From positions 496,001 to 560,000 of the forward strand of contig NZ_CP047189.1 in assembly GCF_030440575.1 (NCBI RefSeq): a stretch of 64,000 nt of DNA. The letters are read 5' to 3'. This DNA is from Corynebacterium ciconiae DSM 44920 (GTDB lineage: Bacteria > Actinomycetota > Actinomycetes > Mycobacteriales > Mycobacteriaceae). Under the pieces are notes generated by a model that saw nothing but the letters and a program-made list of their open reading frames with translations, did no database searches and was not told where the DNA came from. The number at the start of each line of letters is the position of its first letter. Positions within the stretch are counted from its first letter, which is position 1. The translations under genes and the position numbers were made by a program. Of the stretch, positions 8,273 to 17,092 are shown one piece after another.

Positions 8273-9634
8273 CTAGGCGTTCTCGGAATTGCGAGCCAGC
8301 GCCGGTTGGCGCACCGGCAGCAAGAGCAGCGCGCCGGCGCCGAGGACCACCACAATGCCGAGAATGCCGGCGCGGTCACTGCCGGAGGCAGCAACAAAAA
8401 GCGCAAAGAATGCCGGGGCGAGCCAACTGATCGCCCGCCCGGTAGTGGCGTAGAGGCCATACATCTGACCATCGCGCCCCTCGGGGCTGAGTCGCTGCAA
8501 AAAAGAACGCGAGGCGGTTTGGGCGGGGCCCACAAAGAAGCACAGGATGAGCCCCAAGATCCAGAACGCGCGCGGGCCATCGGCAAAGAAAAGCACGATC
8601 CCATCGAGCACCATCAGTCCGAGTGACGTGAGGATTACCGGCTTGGGGCCGAAGCGATCGTCCAACCAGCCCGAGCCCAAGGCGCCAAGCGCGGAAATCA
8701 CATTGGCGGCGATACCGAAGAGGATCACGCTATCGGCGCCTAGGCCGTAGACGGTGACGGCGAGCACCGCGCCAAAGGAGAACACGGCCGCCAAGCCGTC
8801 GCGGAAGACCGCCGAGGCGATAAGGAAAAACACGGCGCGGCGATCATCGCGCCACAGTTGCGCGATCACCCGCCCTACATCCTTGTAGGAATCCACCACT
8901 CCGCGCGGAGTGTGTGCCTCGGGTTGAGCTTCGATCTCCGGCACCCGCAGCAGGGTGGGTAGGGCGAAGAGTCCAAACCAGGCGGCCGCGAGTAGTGCGA
9001 CCATGCGCACATTAAATCCGCCCTCGGTGGATAGTCCCACAAATCCGCCGTCGCCGGAGATAAACCCAAAGAAGCAGATTAAAAGCAGGACGATGCCACC
9101 GAAGTACCCCATGGACCAGCCGAAGGCGGAGACCCGCCCTACATTCGCCTTGGTCGAGACTTGCCCAAGCTGGGCAAAGTAATTGACCTCCGCGAATTGA
9201 AAGGTGATACTCGCCAATCCCATGATGCTAATGCCCGCCCAAAAATAGGCGGGATGATCATTGCGAATGAGTGACAGGCTGGCCATGAGTACCACCGTCA
9301 CCGCCGACCAGAGCAGCAAGGCGCGGCGACGCGTGCCCCGCACATCATTTCGTCGCCCCACGATCGGGGCCATGAGGGCGATGGCCACACCGGCGATGGC
9401 GATCGCCCAACCCAGGTACGAAGAGGCCGGGGTAGAGCCGCTGAGTGTTTGTCCCACAGAATCGGTGAGATACACCCCGAAGATGAAGGTCACGAGGACG
9501 GCGTTGAAGGCTGCGGATCCCCAGTCCCACAATCCCCAGCAGATAACAGTGGCGGTATCGGTGCGTGATGTGCTGCGGCGAGTGCCCATGGTGTGTCGTA
9601 TGTCCTTAAGCGAAAAGTAGCTGCCCAGTCTCAT
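8273..9634 (-). CDS. MFS transporter, UMF1/Atg22-like family
   Basis: 453 residues with about twelve hydrophobic segments. The start CWGLWDWGSAAFNAV, the loop APIVGRRNDVRGTRRR and the later FFVGPAQTASRSFLQRL match the UMF1 (vacuole-effluxer Atg22-like) branch of the major facilitator superfamily, whose bacterial members have no settled substrate. ATG 9634 follows GAGGG at good distance; a second in-frame ATG at 9589 begins where homologues usually begin. It stands alone, transcribed towards ddh and divergent from pqo. Confidence 0.85.
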   Translation of the reverse strand: MRLGSYFSLKDIRHTMGTRRSTSRTDTATVICWGLWDWGSAAFNAVLVTFIFGVYLTDSVGQTLSGSTPASSYLGWAIAIAGVAIALMAPIVGRRNDVRGTRRRALLLWSAVTVVLMASLSLIRNDHPAYFWAGISIMGLASITFQFAEVNYFAQLGQVSTKANVGRVSAFGWSMGYFGGIVLLLICFFGFISGDGGFVGLSTEGGFNVRMVALLAAAWFGLFALPTLLRVPEIEAQPEAHTPRGVVDSYKDVGRVIAQLWRDDRRAVFFLIASAVFRDGLAAVFSFGAVLAVTVYGLGADSVILFGIAANVISALGALGSGWLDDRFGPKPVILTSLGLMVLDGIVLFFADGPRAFWILGLILCFFVGPAQTASRSFLQRLSPEGRDGQMYGLYATTGRAISWLAPAFFALFVAASGSDRAGILGIVVVLGAGALLLLPVRQPALARNSENA

Positions 9635-9983
9635 GATGGTCCACCCTCAAATAGAAGAGCTTTGTGGGTGCTACATAAGTGACGTCGAGCCCAGAATAAC
9701 AAGGGGGCAGCAGCCCTTTGCCGTGGGCGCGGCTGGGGTGTCTCGAAGGGTGCTGGCGCCGCGGCCGGCAATGGCGTGTGTGATCAGCGGCACGAGCGGG
9801 CATAAAACCGCAGTACACAGCGGATAAGCGTAGGTCCTGGCAGGGCTGCGGCGCGGTGTTGCCCTAGCACGTTGTTGGGGAAAAGGGCACAGTGGAGCGG
9901 GGGTATGGGGCTCACTGTCGCTGCACAGTGTGCTAGCCAACCCCTCACAACTATCCCTCATACAGATATATAAGGAGACCATC
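9635..9983. other. Divergent intergenic region between MFS gene and pqo
   Basis: 349 bases without a convincing gene. It contains a perfect inverted repeat CACTGT-N6-ACAGTG at 9913-9930, about 55 bases before the pqo start, a possible operator, and an A/T-rich stretch just upstream of the pqo ribosome site. No exact copy of the dispersed motif is seen here. Confidence 0.4.
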
Positions 9984-11732
9984 GTGGCTTCATACGCACA
10001 GGTATTGGTGAAATACCTCGAGGATCTCGGCGTTAAGCGAGTATTCGGCATCGTGGGCGACAGCCTCAACCCGATTGTGGACGCTGTGTCCTCGTCCAGC
10101 ATCGAGTGGGTGCATGTGCGCAACGAGGAGGCCGCCGCCTTCGCCGCAGGCGCCGAGTCCCTGGTTACCGGCGAGCTGGCTGTGTGCGCCGCCTCCTGCG
10201 GTCCGGGCAACACCCACTTCATCCAAGGCCTCATGGATGCCAACCGGAACGGGGCGAAGGTCCTAGCACTGGCCTCTCATATTCCCGCAGCCCAGATCGG
10301 CTCCAACTTCTTCCAGGAGACCAAGCCGGCGGAGATCTTCCGTCAGGCCTCCGGTTATTGCGAGACCGTCTTCAGCGGCGACCAGGGTGCCCGCATTACT
10401 CACCACGCTGTGCAGTCCACCTTGGCCGGCAAGGGCGTATCCGTGCTGATTATTCCCGGCGATGTGTCTACCCAGGAGGTGGAGGACACCCGCTGGCAGG
10501 ATTCTGCCGTCGCGTCCTCTCGTCCGGTGGTTTACCCGGATCCCCGAGATGCCGCCCGCCTCGTTGAGGCCATTAACGAGGCCGACACGGTCACCCTGTT
10601 CTGCGGTGCCGGGTGTGCCGATGCTCGCGAGGAGGTCTTCGCCCTTGCGGAGAAGATTAAGTCGCCGATTGGTCACGCCCTCGGCGGCAAAATGTATATC
10701 CAGCACGGCAATAACTATGACGTGGGCATGTCCGGCCTGCTCGGCTATGGCGCCTGCCACGACGCCTGCGATAAGGCCGATCTGCTGATCCTACTGGGCA
10801 CCGACTTTCCCTACGATGACTTCCTGCCGAAGAAGAACGTGGCGCAGGTGGACATCAAGGGCGAAAATATCGGCCGCCGCACCACTGTGCACTACCCCGT
10901 GATTGGCGATGTGAAGGCCACGATCGACAACATCCTGCCGCACGTGGAAGAGAAGAAGGATCGTAGCTTCCTCGACAAGATGCTCAAGGATCACTACACC
11001 AAGCTCAACGACATCGTGGACGCCTACACCAAGGGAGTGGAAGAGCTGAAGCCCATCCACCCCGAGTATGTCGCGGACGTCCTCGACGAGCTGGCCGATG
11101 ACAATGCCGTGTTCACCGTCGATACCGGCATGTGCAACGTCTGGGCCGCCCGCTACATCAACAACCCCACCGGCGAGCGCACCCTGCTCGGCTCCTTCCG
11201 CCACGGCACCATGGCCAATGCCTTGCCCCAGGCCCTCGGCGCCCAGGCGGCCGACCGCAACCGTCAGGTGATCTCCATGTCCGGCGACGGTGGCTTGGGC
11301 ATGCTCATGGGCGAGCTACTGACCGTGAAGCTGCACAACCTGCCGATCAAGACCCTCGTGTTTAATAACTCCTCCCTCGGCATGGTGAAGCTGGAGATGC
11401 TCGTGCAGGGCCTGCCCGAAAGCGGCACCGACCACGAGGGCGTGAACTACGCCGCGATCGCCGAGGCCATCGGCATCAAGCATGTCCGCATCGAAGAGCC
11501 GCAGGATGTTAAGCCCAAGCTGGCCGAGGCTTTGGCCTATGACGGCCCGGTGCTCATCGACGTGGTCACCGACCCGAATGCCCTGTCCATCCCGCCGAAC
11601 ATCACCATGGAGATGCTGCTCGGCTTCTCCAAGGCCGCCACCCGCACCGTCTTCGGCGGCGGCGTGGGCCGCATGGTCAACTTGGCCCGAGCCAACCTGC
11701 GCAACATCGGCCCCAGCGTCAAGCACCTCTAA
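9984..11732 (+). CDS. pqo: Pyruvate:quinone oxidoreductase (pyruvate dehydrogenase, quinone)
   Basis: Thiamine-diphosphate and FAD flavoenzyme at the membrane that decarboxylates pyruvate to acetate and CO2 and passes electrons to the menaquinone pool. Order of domains: pyrimidine-binding (VRNEEAAAFAAGAESL, catalytic-type Glu), FAD-binding middle, and pyrophosphate-binding C-terminal domain with GDGGLGMLMGEL and the NN pair of the ThDP motif, then the C-terminal segment AATRTVFGGGVGRM expected for membrane activation. Very close to C. glutamicum Pqo. GTG 9984 is preceded by AAGGAGA, giving 582 residues; the longer frame from 9930 has no support. Confidence 0.96.
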   Translation: MASYAQVLVKYLEDLGVKRVFGIVGDSLNPIVDAVSSSSIEWVHVRNEEAAAFAAGAESLVTGELAVCAASCGPGNTHFIQGLMDANRNGAKVLALASHIPAAQIGSNFFQETKPAEIFRQASGYCETVFSGDQGARITHHAVQSTLAGKGVSVLIIPGDVSTQEVEDTRWQDSAVASSRPVVYPDPRDAARLVEAINEADTVTLFCGAGCADAREEVFALAEKIKSPIGHALGGKMYIQHGNNYDVGMSGLLGYGACHDACDKADLLILLGTDFPYDDFLPKKNVAQVDIKGENIGRRTTVHYPVIGDVKATIDNILPHVEEKKDRSFLDKMLKDHYTKLNDIVDAYTKGVEELKPIHPEYVADVLDELADDNAVFTVDTGMCNVWAARYINNPTGERTLLGSFRHGTMANALPQALGAQAADRNRQVISMSGDGGLGMLMGELLTVKLHNLPIKTLVFNNSSLGMVKLEMLVQGLPESGTDHEGVNYAAIAEAIGIKHVRIEEPQDVKPKLAEALAYDGPVLIDVVTDPNALSIPPNITMEMLLGFSKAATRTVFGGGVGRMVNLARANLRNIGPSVKHL

Positions 11733-11766
11733 GGCGCAGGCGCATCGGCGCCCCGCAGAACACATA

Positions 11767-11810
11767 CCGGCCCGTAGCTTTCCCCATATCGGCGGGGGAG
11801 CACGGGCCGG
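11767..11810 (+). terminator. Hairpin terminator after pqo
   Basis: Perfect 9-base outer stem CCGGCCCGT/ACGGGCCGG with an inner CCCC/GGGG-rich stem; followed by TTGG rather than a long T run. Confidence 0.7.
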
Positions 11811-11862
11811 TTGGTGTAAGCGAAGAGCGAGCGCAGCCCGCGGCTAGGGCACAATAGAGACC

Positions 11863-12573
11863 ATGAGTGTGACAGTGATGGTTGTAGACGATGAGCCGAA
11901 CATCGTCGAGCTGCTCGATGTATCGCTGAAGTTCCAAGGCTTCACCGTGATCACCGCCTACTCGGGGCCGGCGGCACTCGAGAAGCTCAAAACCGAGCAG
12001 GTGGACGCCTTCATCTTGGATGTGATGATGCCGCACATGGACGGCTTCGAGCTGCTGTCTACAATCCGCGCCCAGGGCAATGAGGCCCCGGTCCTCTTCC
12101 TTACCGCCAAGGATGAGGTGCCCGATAAAATTCGCGGGCTCACCCTGGGCGCCGATGATTATGTGACCAAACCCTTCTCTCTCGAGGAGGTGGTCACTCG
12201 GCTGCGGGTGATCCTGCGCCGTACACAGAGCGGCGATGCGCCCGCGGCCGGCCCACGCGCCGAGCAGCGGCCGGTGCTGCGCTATGCCGACCTAGAGCTG
12301 GACGATAACACCCACGAGGTGCGCAAAGCTGGCGAGGTGGTGGAGCTTTCTCCCACCGAGTACAACGTGTTGCACTATCTCATGGACAATCCCGAGATCG
12401 TGCTGTCAAAGGCCCAAATCTTAGACGCGGTGTGGAACTACGATTTCGGCGGGGACGGCAACGTGGTGGAGTCCTATATCTCTTACTTACGACGCAAGCT
12501 TGATACCGCCGAGCCCCATCTGATTCACACTGTGCGCGGGGTGGGCTACATCTTGCGCGCCCCGAAGGCTTAG
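11863..12573 (+). CDS. phoR: OmpR-family response regulator (PhoR of the PhoRS system)
   Basis: 236 residues: receiver domain with acidic pair VVDDEPN (about residues 7-10), phospho-acceptor Asp in LDVMMPHMDGF, conserved Thr in FLTAKD and Lys in YVTKPF; then a winged-helix DNA-binding domain ending in YISYLRRKLD and VRGVGYILR. In C. glutamicum the system at this place, next to pqo, is PhoRS, which activates genes for phosphate starvation; note that phoR is the regulator and phoS the kinase in that naming. The name is inferred from family and neighbourhood. The kinase gene follows 7 bases later. A CACAAT hexamer at 11850-11855 lies 7 bases before the start. Confidence 0.85.
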   Translation: MSVTVMVVDDEPNIVELLDVSLKFQGFTVITAYSGPAALEKLKTEQVDAFILDVMMPHMDGFELLSTIRAQGNEAPVLFLTAKDEVPDKIRGLTLGADDYVTKPFSLEEVVTRLRVILRRTQSGDAPAAGPRAEQRPVLRYADLELDDNTHEVRKAGEVVELSPTEYNVLHYLMDNPEIVLSKAQILDAVWNYDFGGDGNVVESYISYLRRKLDTAEPHLIHTVRGVGYILRAPKA

Positions 12574-12580
12574 GCGCCTC

Positions 12581-13978
12581 ATGGATTCCTCCCACACAGC
12601 CGAGGAGAAACAGCCCCGTAGGTGGCGTCGTCCCCAGCGCCTGCCCCTGCGGGTGTCCGTGGTGCTCATCGTGGTCGCCATCATGGGGGTGGGCATGGTT
12701 GCCAGCGCTACGGCCGTCAATTCCATCATGCGTAGTTTCGCCTATAACGAGGTGGATGGGCAGCTGGTGGGGGCGGCCAGCGGCTGGGCGCGCAACAGCG
12801 AGCTCTATGCGAAGAAGTCCACTCAGCCCCGCCCGCCGTCGAGCTTCTATGTGGAGCAGATTTTCAGCGATGGCACCTCGGTGCGCTATAACGACTCCAA
12901 TTCCTCGCCCGACCTGTCGATGGTGCGCATCGATGAGGGGCCCTTTACCGTTGGCGCCTCACCCGGTTCGGCGGATCAATCGAAATGGCGAGTGGTGGCG
13001 ATCAGCGATAATCGCAGCGTCACCGTGGTTGCCCGCTCAGTGGCGGATGAGGAACGGCTCTTGCGTAATCTCCGCACCGCCCAGTGGGGTATCGGGCTGA
13101 TGGTGTTGGCGATCGCGGCCGGCATCGCCGCGGTGGTGGTGCATCGATCCTTGCAGCCTTTGCGTAATGTGGCCGACACCGCCGAGGCGATCACCAGTGG
13201 TGATCTCGACAGGCGTGTGCGCTACACCTCGCAGTCCACCGAGGTGGGCAAGGTGGGCGCGGCGATGAACACCATGCTGGAGCAGCTACAATCCTCGCTC
13301 ACCACCGCGAGGGACAAAGAAGAGCAGATGCGCCGTTTTGTTGGCGACGCCTCGCACGAGCTGCGCACTCCGCTGACGAGCGTGCGGGGATATGCAGAGC
13401 TCTATCAATCGGGGGCGATGGACGATCCCGATCGAGTGGTGGCGAAGATTCGCGAAGAGGCCGATCGGATGAGCGAGCTGGTGGAGGGGCTGCTGGCGCT
13501 TGCCCGCGCGGAGGGGATGACACTGAATCTGCGCGAGACTGATCTGACGGAGCTGAGCCAGCGGGTAATCGCCGACTACCGCGAGGCGGACATCACCCTC
13601 CAGAGCGACGGCCCAGCCATGGCCACGGTGGATGCCGATAAAATTCGCCAAGTACTGGTCAATCTGCTCAACAATGCGCTCGCCCACGGCGCCGAACCCA
13701 TCACGGTGCAGGTGCAGGCCACAGCCGAGCACGTGAATCTGAGCGTGGCCGACTGCGGGCCGGGCATGAACGAGCGCGACGCCCAGCACGTATTCGAGCG
13801 CTTCTACCGCGCCGATTCTTCCCGCTCCCGCGCCTCGGGCGGCAGTGGGCTGGGGCTGGCGATCGTCTCATCGCTTGTCGACGCCCACCACGGCCACATC
13901 AGCCTTCACACCGCCGAGGGGCGCGGCGCGGTCTTTACCGTATGCCTGCCGTGCAGCCCAGACGAGCCTGCGGCCTAG
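12581..13978 (+). CDS. phoS: Sensor histidine kinase (PhoS of the PhoRS system)
   Basis: 465 residues. A basic cytoplasmic start, first membrane span around residues 25-48, an extracytoplasmic sensor region to about residue 165, second span, a HAMP domain, the phospho-acceptor box with SHELRTPLTS (His near 261), then N, G1 and G2 boxes (NLLNNALAHG, DCGPGM, SGLGLAIV). Typical EnvZ-type class I kinase partnered with the preceding regulator. Its stop overlaps the stop of the convergent ferredoxin gene (4 bases shared). Confidence 0.88.
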   Translation: MDSSHTAEEKQPRRWRRPQRLPLRVSVVLIVVAIMGVGMVASATAVNSIMRSFAYNEVDGQLVGAASGWARNSELYAKKSTQPRPPSSFYVEQIFSDGTSVRYNDSNSSPDLSMVRIDEGPFTVGASPGSADQSKWRVVAISDNRSVTVVARSVADEERLLRNLRTAQWGIGLMVLAIAAGIAAVVVHRSLQPLRNVADTAEAITSGDLDRRVRYTSQSTEVGKVGAAMNTMLEQLQSSLTTARDKEEQMRRFVGDASHELRTPLTSVRGYAELYQSGAMDDPDRVVAKIREEADRMSELVEGLLALARAEGMTLNLRETDLTELSQRVIADYREADITLQSDGPAMATVDADKIRQVLVNLLNNALAHGAEPITVQVQATAEHVNLSVADCGPGMNERDAQHVFERFYRADSSRSRASGGSGLGLAIVSSLVDAHHGHISLHTAEGRGAVFTVCLPCSPDEPAA

Positions 13979-14253
13979 AACAGGTAGCTGACCTCGTAGG
14001 GCCCCTCGGAATCCCGCATGGTTTGGCAGGCGAGGCGCTGATCGTCCTCCACGTCATAGTCGCTGAGCACGTCGTTGTTTAGCATGTGTGAGTCCCCACC
14101 CTCGAGGGTGCATTGGCAGGCGCCGCATTGACCCATCGTGCACGAGTGGGGCGCCGGGATGCCGGCATCGAGCATGGCTTGAAGCAGGGTAGTCTCGGCG
14201 GGCCACTCACAGCTGTAGTCGGTGCCGTCGAGCTCCACGGAGGTGTGTGCCAT
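13975..14253 (-). CDS. Plant-type [2Fe-2S] ferredoxin
   Basis: 92-residue single-domain electron carrier. Cluster ligands are seen as SCTMGQCGACQC (Cys-X4-Cys-X2-Cys) and a fourth Cys in RLACQT about 36 residues later, the normal spacing. Fold matches the ubiquitin-like ferredoxins also fused to oxygenase reductases. No reductase or oxygenase is adjacent; the HIT gene lies 13 bases upstream on the same strand, so the two may share a transcript. Its redox partner is unknown; the dioxygenase at 31.4-33.5 kb lacks its own ferredoxin, which makes a link possible but unproven. Confidence 0.9.
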   Translation of the reverse strand: MAHTSVELDGTDYSCEWPAETTLLQAMLDAGIPAPHSCTMGQCGACQCTLEGGDSHMLNNDVLSDYDVEDDQRLACQTMRDSEGPYEVSYLF

Positions 14254-14266
14254 TGTGTCCTAGCCC

Positions 14267-14689
14267 TTAGTGGTTGGGGTAGCCGTCGGCGTTCGTGTCG
14301 AGCACCGCGCGGAGGGCGGCTGCGGCCTCGTCCAGCTTGGCCTCCTCCGGCTCGGCGATGGCGTTGGCAAAGTTGAAATCGCTCATCGCATTGGTGGGGA
14401 AGACGTGAATGTGGGTGTGGGGCACATCGAAACCGGCGATCACGGTGCCGGCCCGCTCGCAGCCGAAGGCCTCAATCTGGGCGCGCCCCACCTGCTGGGC
14501 CAGCTCGGTGAGAGAGCGCAGCTCGGGCTGGGGAAGGTCGGTCCACTTATCCACCTCGGTCACCGGAACCACCAGGGTGTGGCCATAGGTGAGAGGGCGG
14601 ATATCAAGAAAAGCCACCACTCGGTCATCGCGGTAGATGAAGCGGGCGGGAAGTTCTCCGGAAATGATTTTCGTAAAAATGCTGCTCAT
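14267..14689 (-). CDS. HIT-family nucleotide hydrolase
   Basis: 140 residues of the histidine-triad superfamily (Hint/Fhit-like nucleoside phosphoramidases or dinucleotide hydrolases). The start SSIFTKIISGELPARFIYRD and the catalytic triad motif HTHIHVFP (His-x-His-x-His) are intact; VPHTH gives an additional upstream His. Cytoplasmic. The substrate cannot be predicted. Divergent from purD and upstream of the ferredoxin gene. Confidence 0.92.
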   Translation of the reverse strand: MSSIFTKIISGELPARFIYRDDRVVAFLDIRPLTYGHTLVVPVTEVDKWTDLPQPELRSLTELAQQVGRAQIEAFGCERAGTVIAGFDVPHTHIHVFPTNAMSDFNFANAIAEPEEAKLDEAAAALRAVLDTNADGYPNH

Positions 14690-14765
14690 GCATTCAAGGC
14701 TAGACGAGTTGGCGATGCGGGTGTGGCGGCGCGCGAAGTAGGGGATGAAGTGTGTCTCGGCTCGC

Positions 14766-14771
14766 TACACT
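14766..14771 (+). promoter_or_regulatory. -10 hexamer of purD, leaderless type
   Basis: TACACT lies 8 bases before the purD ATG, so the transcript probably begins at or next to the start codon. The intervening AGAGGG could alternatively act as a very close ribosome site. Confidence 0.5.
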
Positions 14772-14779
14772 AGAGGGCC

Positions 14780-16069
14780 ATGCGCATCTTGGTTATCGGG
14801 TCGGGCGCCCGCGAACACGCCCTGCTGCTGGCATTGAGCAAGGACGAATCTGTCAACGAGCTGCATGTGGCCCCTGGGGGCGACGGCATGAGCGATCTCG
14901 CGGTGTGTCACCCCGAGTGGCAGGGTGCAGCCATCGATGTGGAAGACGGCGCCCAGATCACCGCTCTCGCTCAGGCACTGGAGGCTGATCTCGTGGTGGT
15001 GGGCCCCGAGATCCCGTTGGTGGCGGGGGTGGGTGATGCCCTGCGCGAGGCCGGCATCGCGGTGTTTGGGCCGAGCAAGGCCGCCGCGATGATCGAGGGC
15101 TCGAAGGCCTTTGCCAAGGACGTGATGCAGGCTGCGGGCGTGGCCACCGCCACCGCCACCCGCATCGAGTCGGCCGATCACATCGAATCTGTGTTGGATA
15201 ACTACGGGCCGCACTACGTGATTAAGGATGACGGCCTGGCCGGCGGCAAGGGCGTGGTAGTAACCACCCACCGCGCCGAGGCTGAGGCCCATGCCCGTTC
15301 GGTGATCGCAGCCGGCAACCCCGTGTTGGTGGAATCCTTCCTCGACGGGCCCGAGGTATCGCTGTTTTGCTTTGTTGACGGTGAGACCGTGGTCCCGCTC
15401 CTGCCGGCGCAGGATCACAAGCGGGCCTTTGACCACGACGAGGGGCCAAACACCGGCGGCATGGGGGCTTATGCCCCGTTGCCATGGCTGCCCGAGGATG
15501 CCACCGAACGCATCGTCCGCGAGGTCTGCGAGCCGGTGGCCCGAGAGATGGTCGCGCGCGATTGCCCCTATTCCGGTCTGCTCTATGCCGGCTTGGCCTG
15601 GGGCGCTGATGGCCCGGCCGTGGTGGAGTTCAATTGCCGTTTCGGCGATCCAGAAACCCAAGCCGTGCTGGCCCTGCTGAAGACCCCGCTGGCCGAGGTG
15701 CTGGCTGCCACAGCGGAGGGGCGACTGGCACAGCTGCCACCGCTGCAGTGGCACGAGGGGGCAGCAGTGACAGTGGTGCTCGCCGCCGAGGGCTATCCAG
15801 CTGTGCCGCGGCGAGGCGATGTGATTCATGGTCTGGGGGCCGTGGACTACAGAGGCGAGTCCTATGTGCTGCACGCGGGCACGAAGCGCAACGACTCTGG
15901 GGAGTTCGAAGCAGCGGGCGGGCGTGTGCTCAACGCGGTGGCCCGTGGCTCGGATATTGAACAGGCTCGGGCCAAGGCCTATGAGCTGATCGAGTCGCTT
16001 GAACTTGCCGGCGGCCACTATCGCAGCGATATCGCTGCGAAGGCGCAGCAAGGGGAGATCAGTATCTAG
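14780..16069 (+). CDS. purD: Phosphoribosylamine-glycine ligase
   Basis: ATP-grasp enzyme that makes glycinamide ribonucleotide from phosphoribosylamine and glycine, step two of purine synthesis. Landmarks: [10 protein letters not shown] at the N-terminus, [19 protein letters not shown] in the ATP-binding region, [19 protein letters not shown], and [12 protein letters not shown] near the active site. 429 residues, complete. purB and purC lie 3-5 kb downstream on the same strand, separated by an acetyltransferase-like gene and the Ktr genes. Confidence 0.97.
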   Translation: MRILVIGSGAREHALLLALSKDESVNELHVAPGGDGMSDLAVCHPEWQGAAIDVEDGAQITALAQALEADLVVVGPEIPLVAGVGDALREAGIAVFGPSKAAAMIEGSKAFAKDVMQAAGVATATATRIESADHIESVLDNYGPHYVIKDDGLAGGKGVVVTTHRAEAEAHARSVIAAGNPVLVESFLDGPEVSLFCFVDGETVVPLLPAQDHKRAFDHDEGPNTGGMGAYAPLPWLPEDATERIVREVCEPVAREMVARDCPYSGLLYAGLAWGADGPAVVEFNCRFGDPETQAVLALLKTPLAEVLAATAEGRLAQLPPLQWHEGAAVTVVLAAEGYPAVPRRGDVIHGLGAVDYRGESYVLHAGTKRNDSGEFEAAGGRVLNAVARGSDIEQARAKAYELIESLELAGGHYRSDIAAKAQQGEISI

Positions 16070-16182
16070 CGCCTAGGGCCCTACACTCCGCTGGGGTGGG
16101 TGCCACCCAAACGGGGGACACCCCAGCAATTGTGATCCAGCGGGGCCTTCACCTCGAATGTGTGGTGGTGCACAATAGGCGC

Positions 16183-16836
16183 ATGAGTGAGAACAGCTTT
16201 GATCCTGAGACCTACTCCACGCTCGAGCAGATGCGCAGCGGCCAGTGGTACCTGCCCAAATCCAAGGAGCCAAAGGAGGCCCGACGCACCGCGGCGCGCA
16301 CCCTGCGGGAGTTCAACACCACTACCGATGAGATCAAACAGCAGGACCTGTTGCTTGATCTTCTGGGGCAGTATGACACCGAGGACACCGAGGTGGAATC
16401 GCCGATCTACATCCAATACGGCGTGCACACCTCCATTGGCAAGGGCAGCCGCATTCAGGCGAATGTGACCATCCTCGATTCCGCCGAGGTGCGCATCGGG
16501 GAGCGGGTGAATATCTCCCCAGGCTGCCAGCTCTACACCGCGATGCCGCCGGTGCACGATGCGCAGATGCGCTCCTATGGCTGGAAGAGGGCCCTTCCCA
16601 TCACTATCGAAGATGATGTGTGGATCGGGCCTGGGGTCACTGTGCTGCCCGGGGTGACCATCGGCCGCAAGTCCGTGATCGCCGCCGGCTCGGTGGTGGA
16701 CCGGGACGTGCCGCCGCACTCCATCGCCTCGGGTAACCCGGTGCAGGTGACGAAGGGTATTCACGCCGGCGCCTCGGCTGAGCGCAATGAACTTCCCGCT
16801 GGGGTGCCCTTCGATCTTGGGGAAGCAGAGCGCTAA
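16183..16836 (+). CDS. Maltose/galactoside O-acetyltransferase-like protein, catalytic His replaced
   Basis: 217 residues: an N-terminal Mac domain (SGQWYLPKSKEPKEARRTA) followed by a left-handed beta-helix of hexapeptide repeats (IGKGSRIQANVTIL, DDVWIGPGVTVLPGVTIG, SVVDRDVPPHSIASGNP). Family members acetylate sugars from acetyl-CoA. The Asn of the active site is kept (QANVTIL), but the His of the T-x-H-P motif (His115 of LacA) is Met here: YTAMPPVHD. A His three residues later might take over, or the protein may be inactive or altered in specificity. ATG 16183; a CACAAT hexamer lies 6 bases before it. Preceding in-frame sequence to 16096 is not used. Confidence 0.82.
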   Translation: MSENSFDPETYSTLEQMRSGQWYLPKSKEPKEARRTAARTLREFNTTTDEIKQQDLLLDLLGQYDTEDTEVESPIYIQYGVHTSIGKGSRIQANVTILDSAEVRIGERVNISPGCQLYTAMPPVHDAQMRSYGWKRALPITIEDDVWIGPGVTVLPGVTIGRKSVIAAGSVVDRDVPPHSIASGNPVQVTKGIHAGASAERNELPAGVPFDLGEAER

Positions 16837-17078
16837 GCGCAGGCCGCAGGCTGCAGCGCCATTGGCTACACAGGAAAAATTCAGCAATCTTGGCGCTGTG
16901 GCGTTGTGCCGGCCACTGTGAATCACCCCAAGCGCCGTGGCGCATACCGTGCGGCGGCGCATCCGTGGGAGTATATGGCCAGCTCAGGATATTTGTTCTG
17001 GTGAAAGCGCTGGAGAGGTTCAGGCGCGCTGTAAGAATGAACACGCCTGCTCAACTACCTATGAACCTGAGACAGGCC

Positions 17079-17084
17079 TATACT
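17079..17084 (+). promoter_or_regulatory. -10 hexamer of ktrB, leaderless type
   Basis: TATACT followed by 8 bases and the ATG; there is no ribosome site in the 8-base interval. The 256-base gap before it shows no gene. Confidence 0.55.
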
Positions 17085-17092
17085 AACGCTCC

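Noticed and set aside
12617..12640. AGGTGGCGTCGTCCCC near the phoS start as a dispersed-motif copy
   Set aside because: Shares only the first half of the motif and encodes a basic stretch of the kinase.
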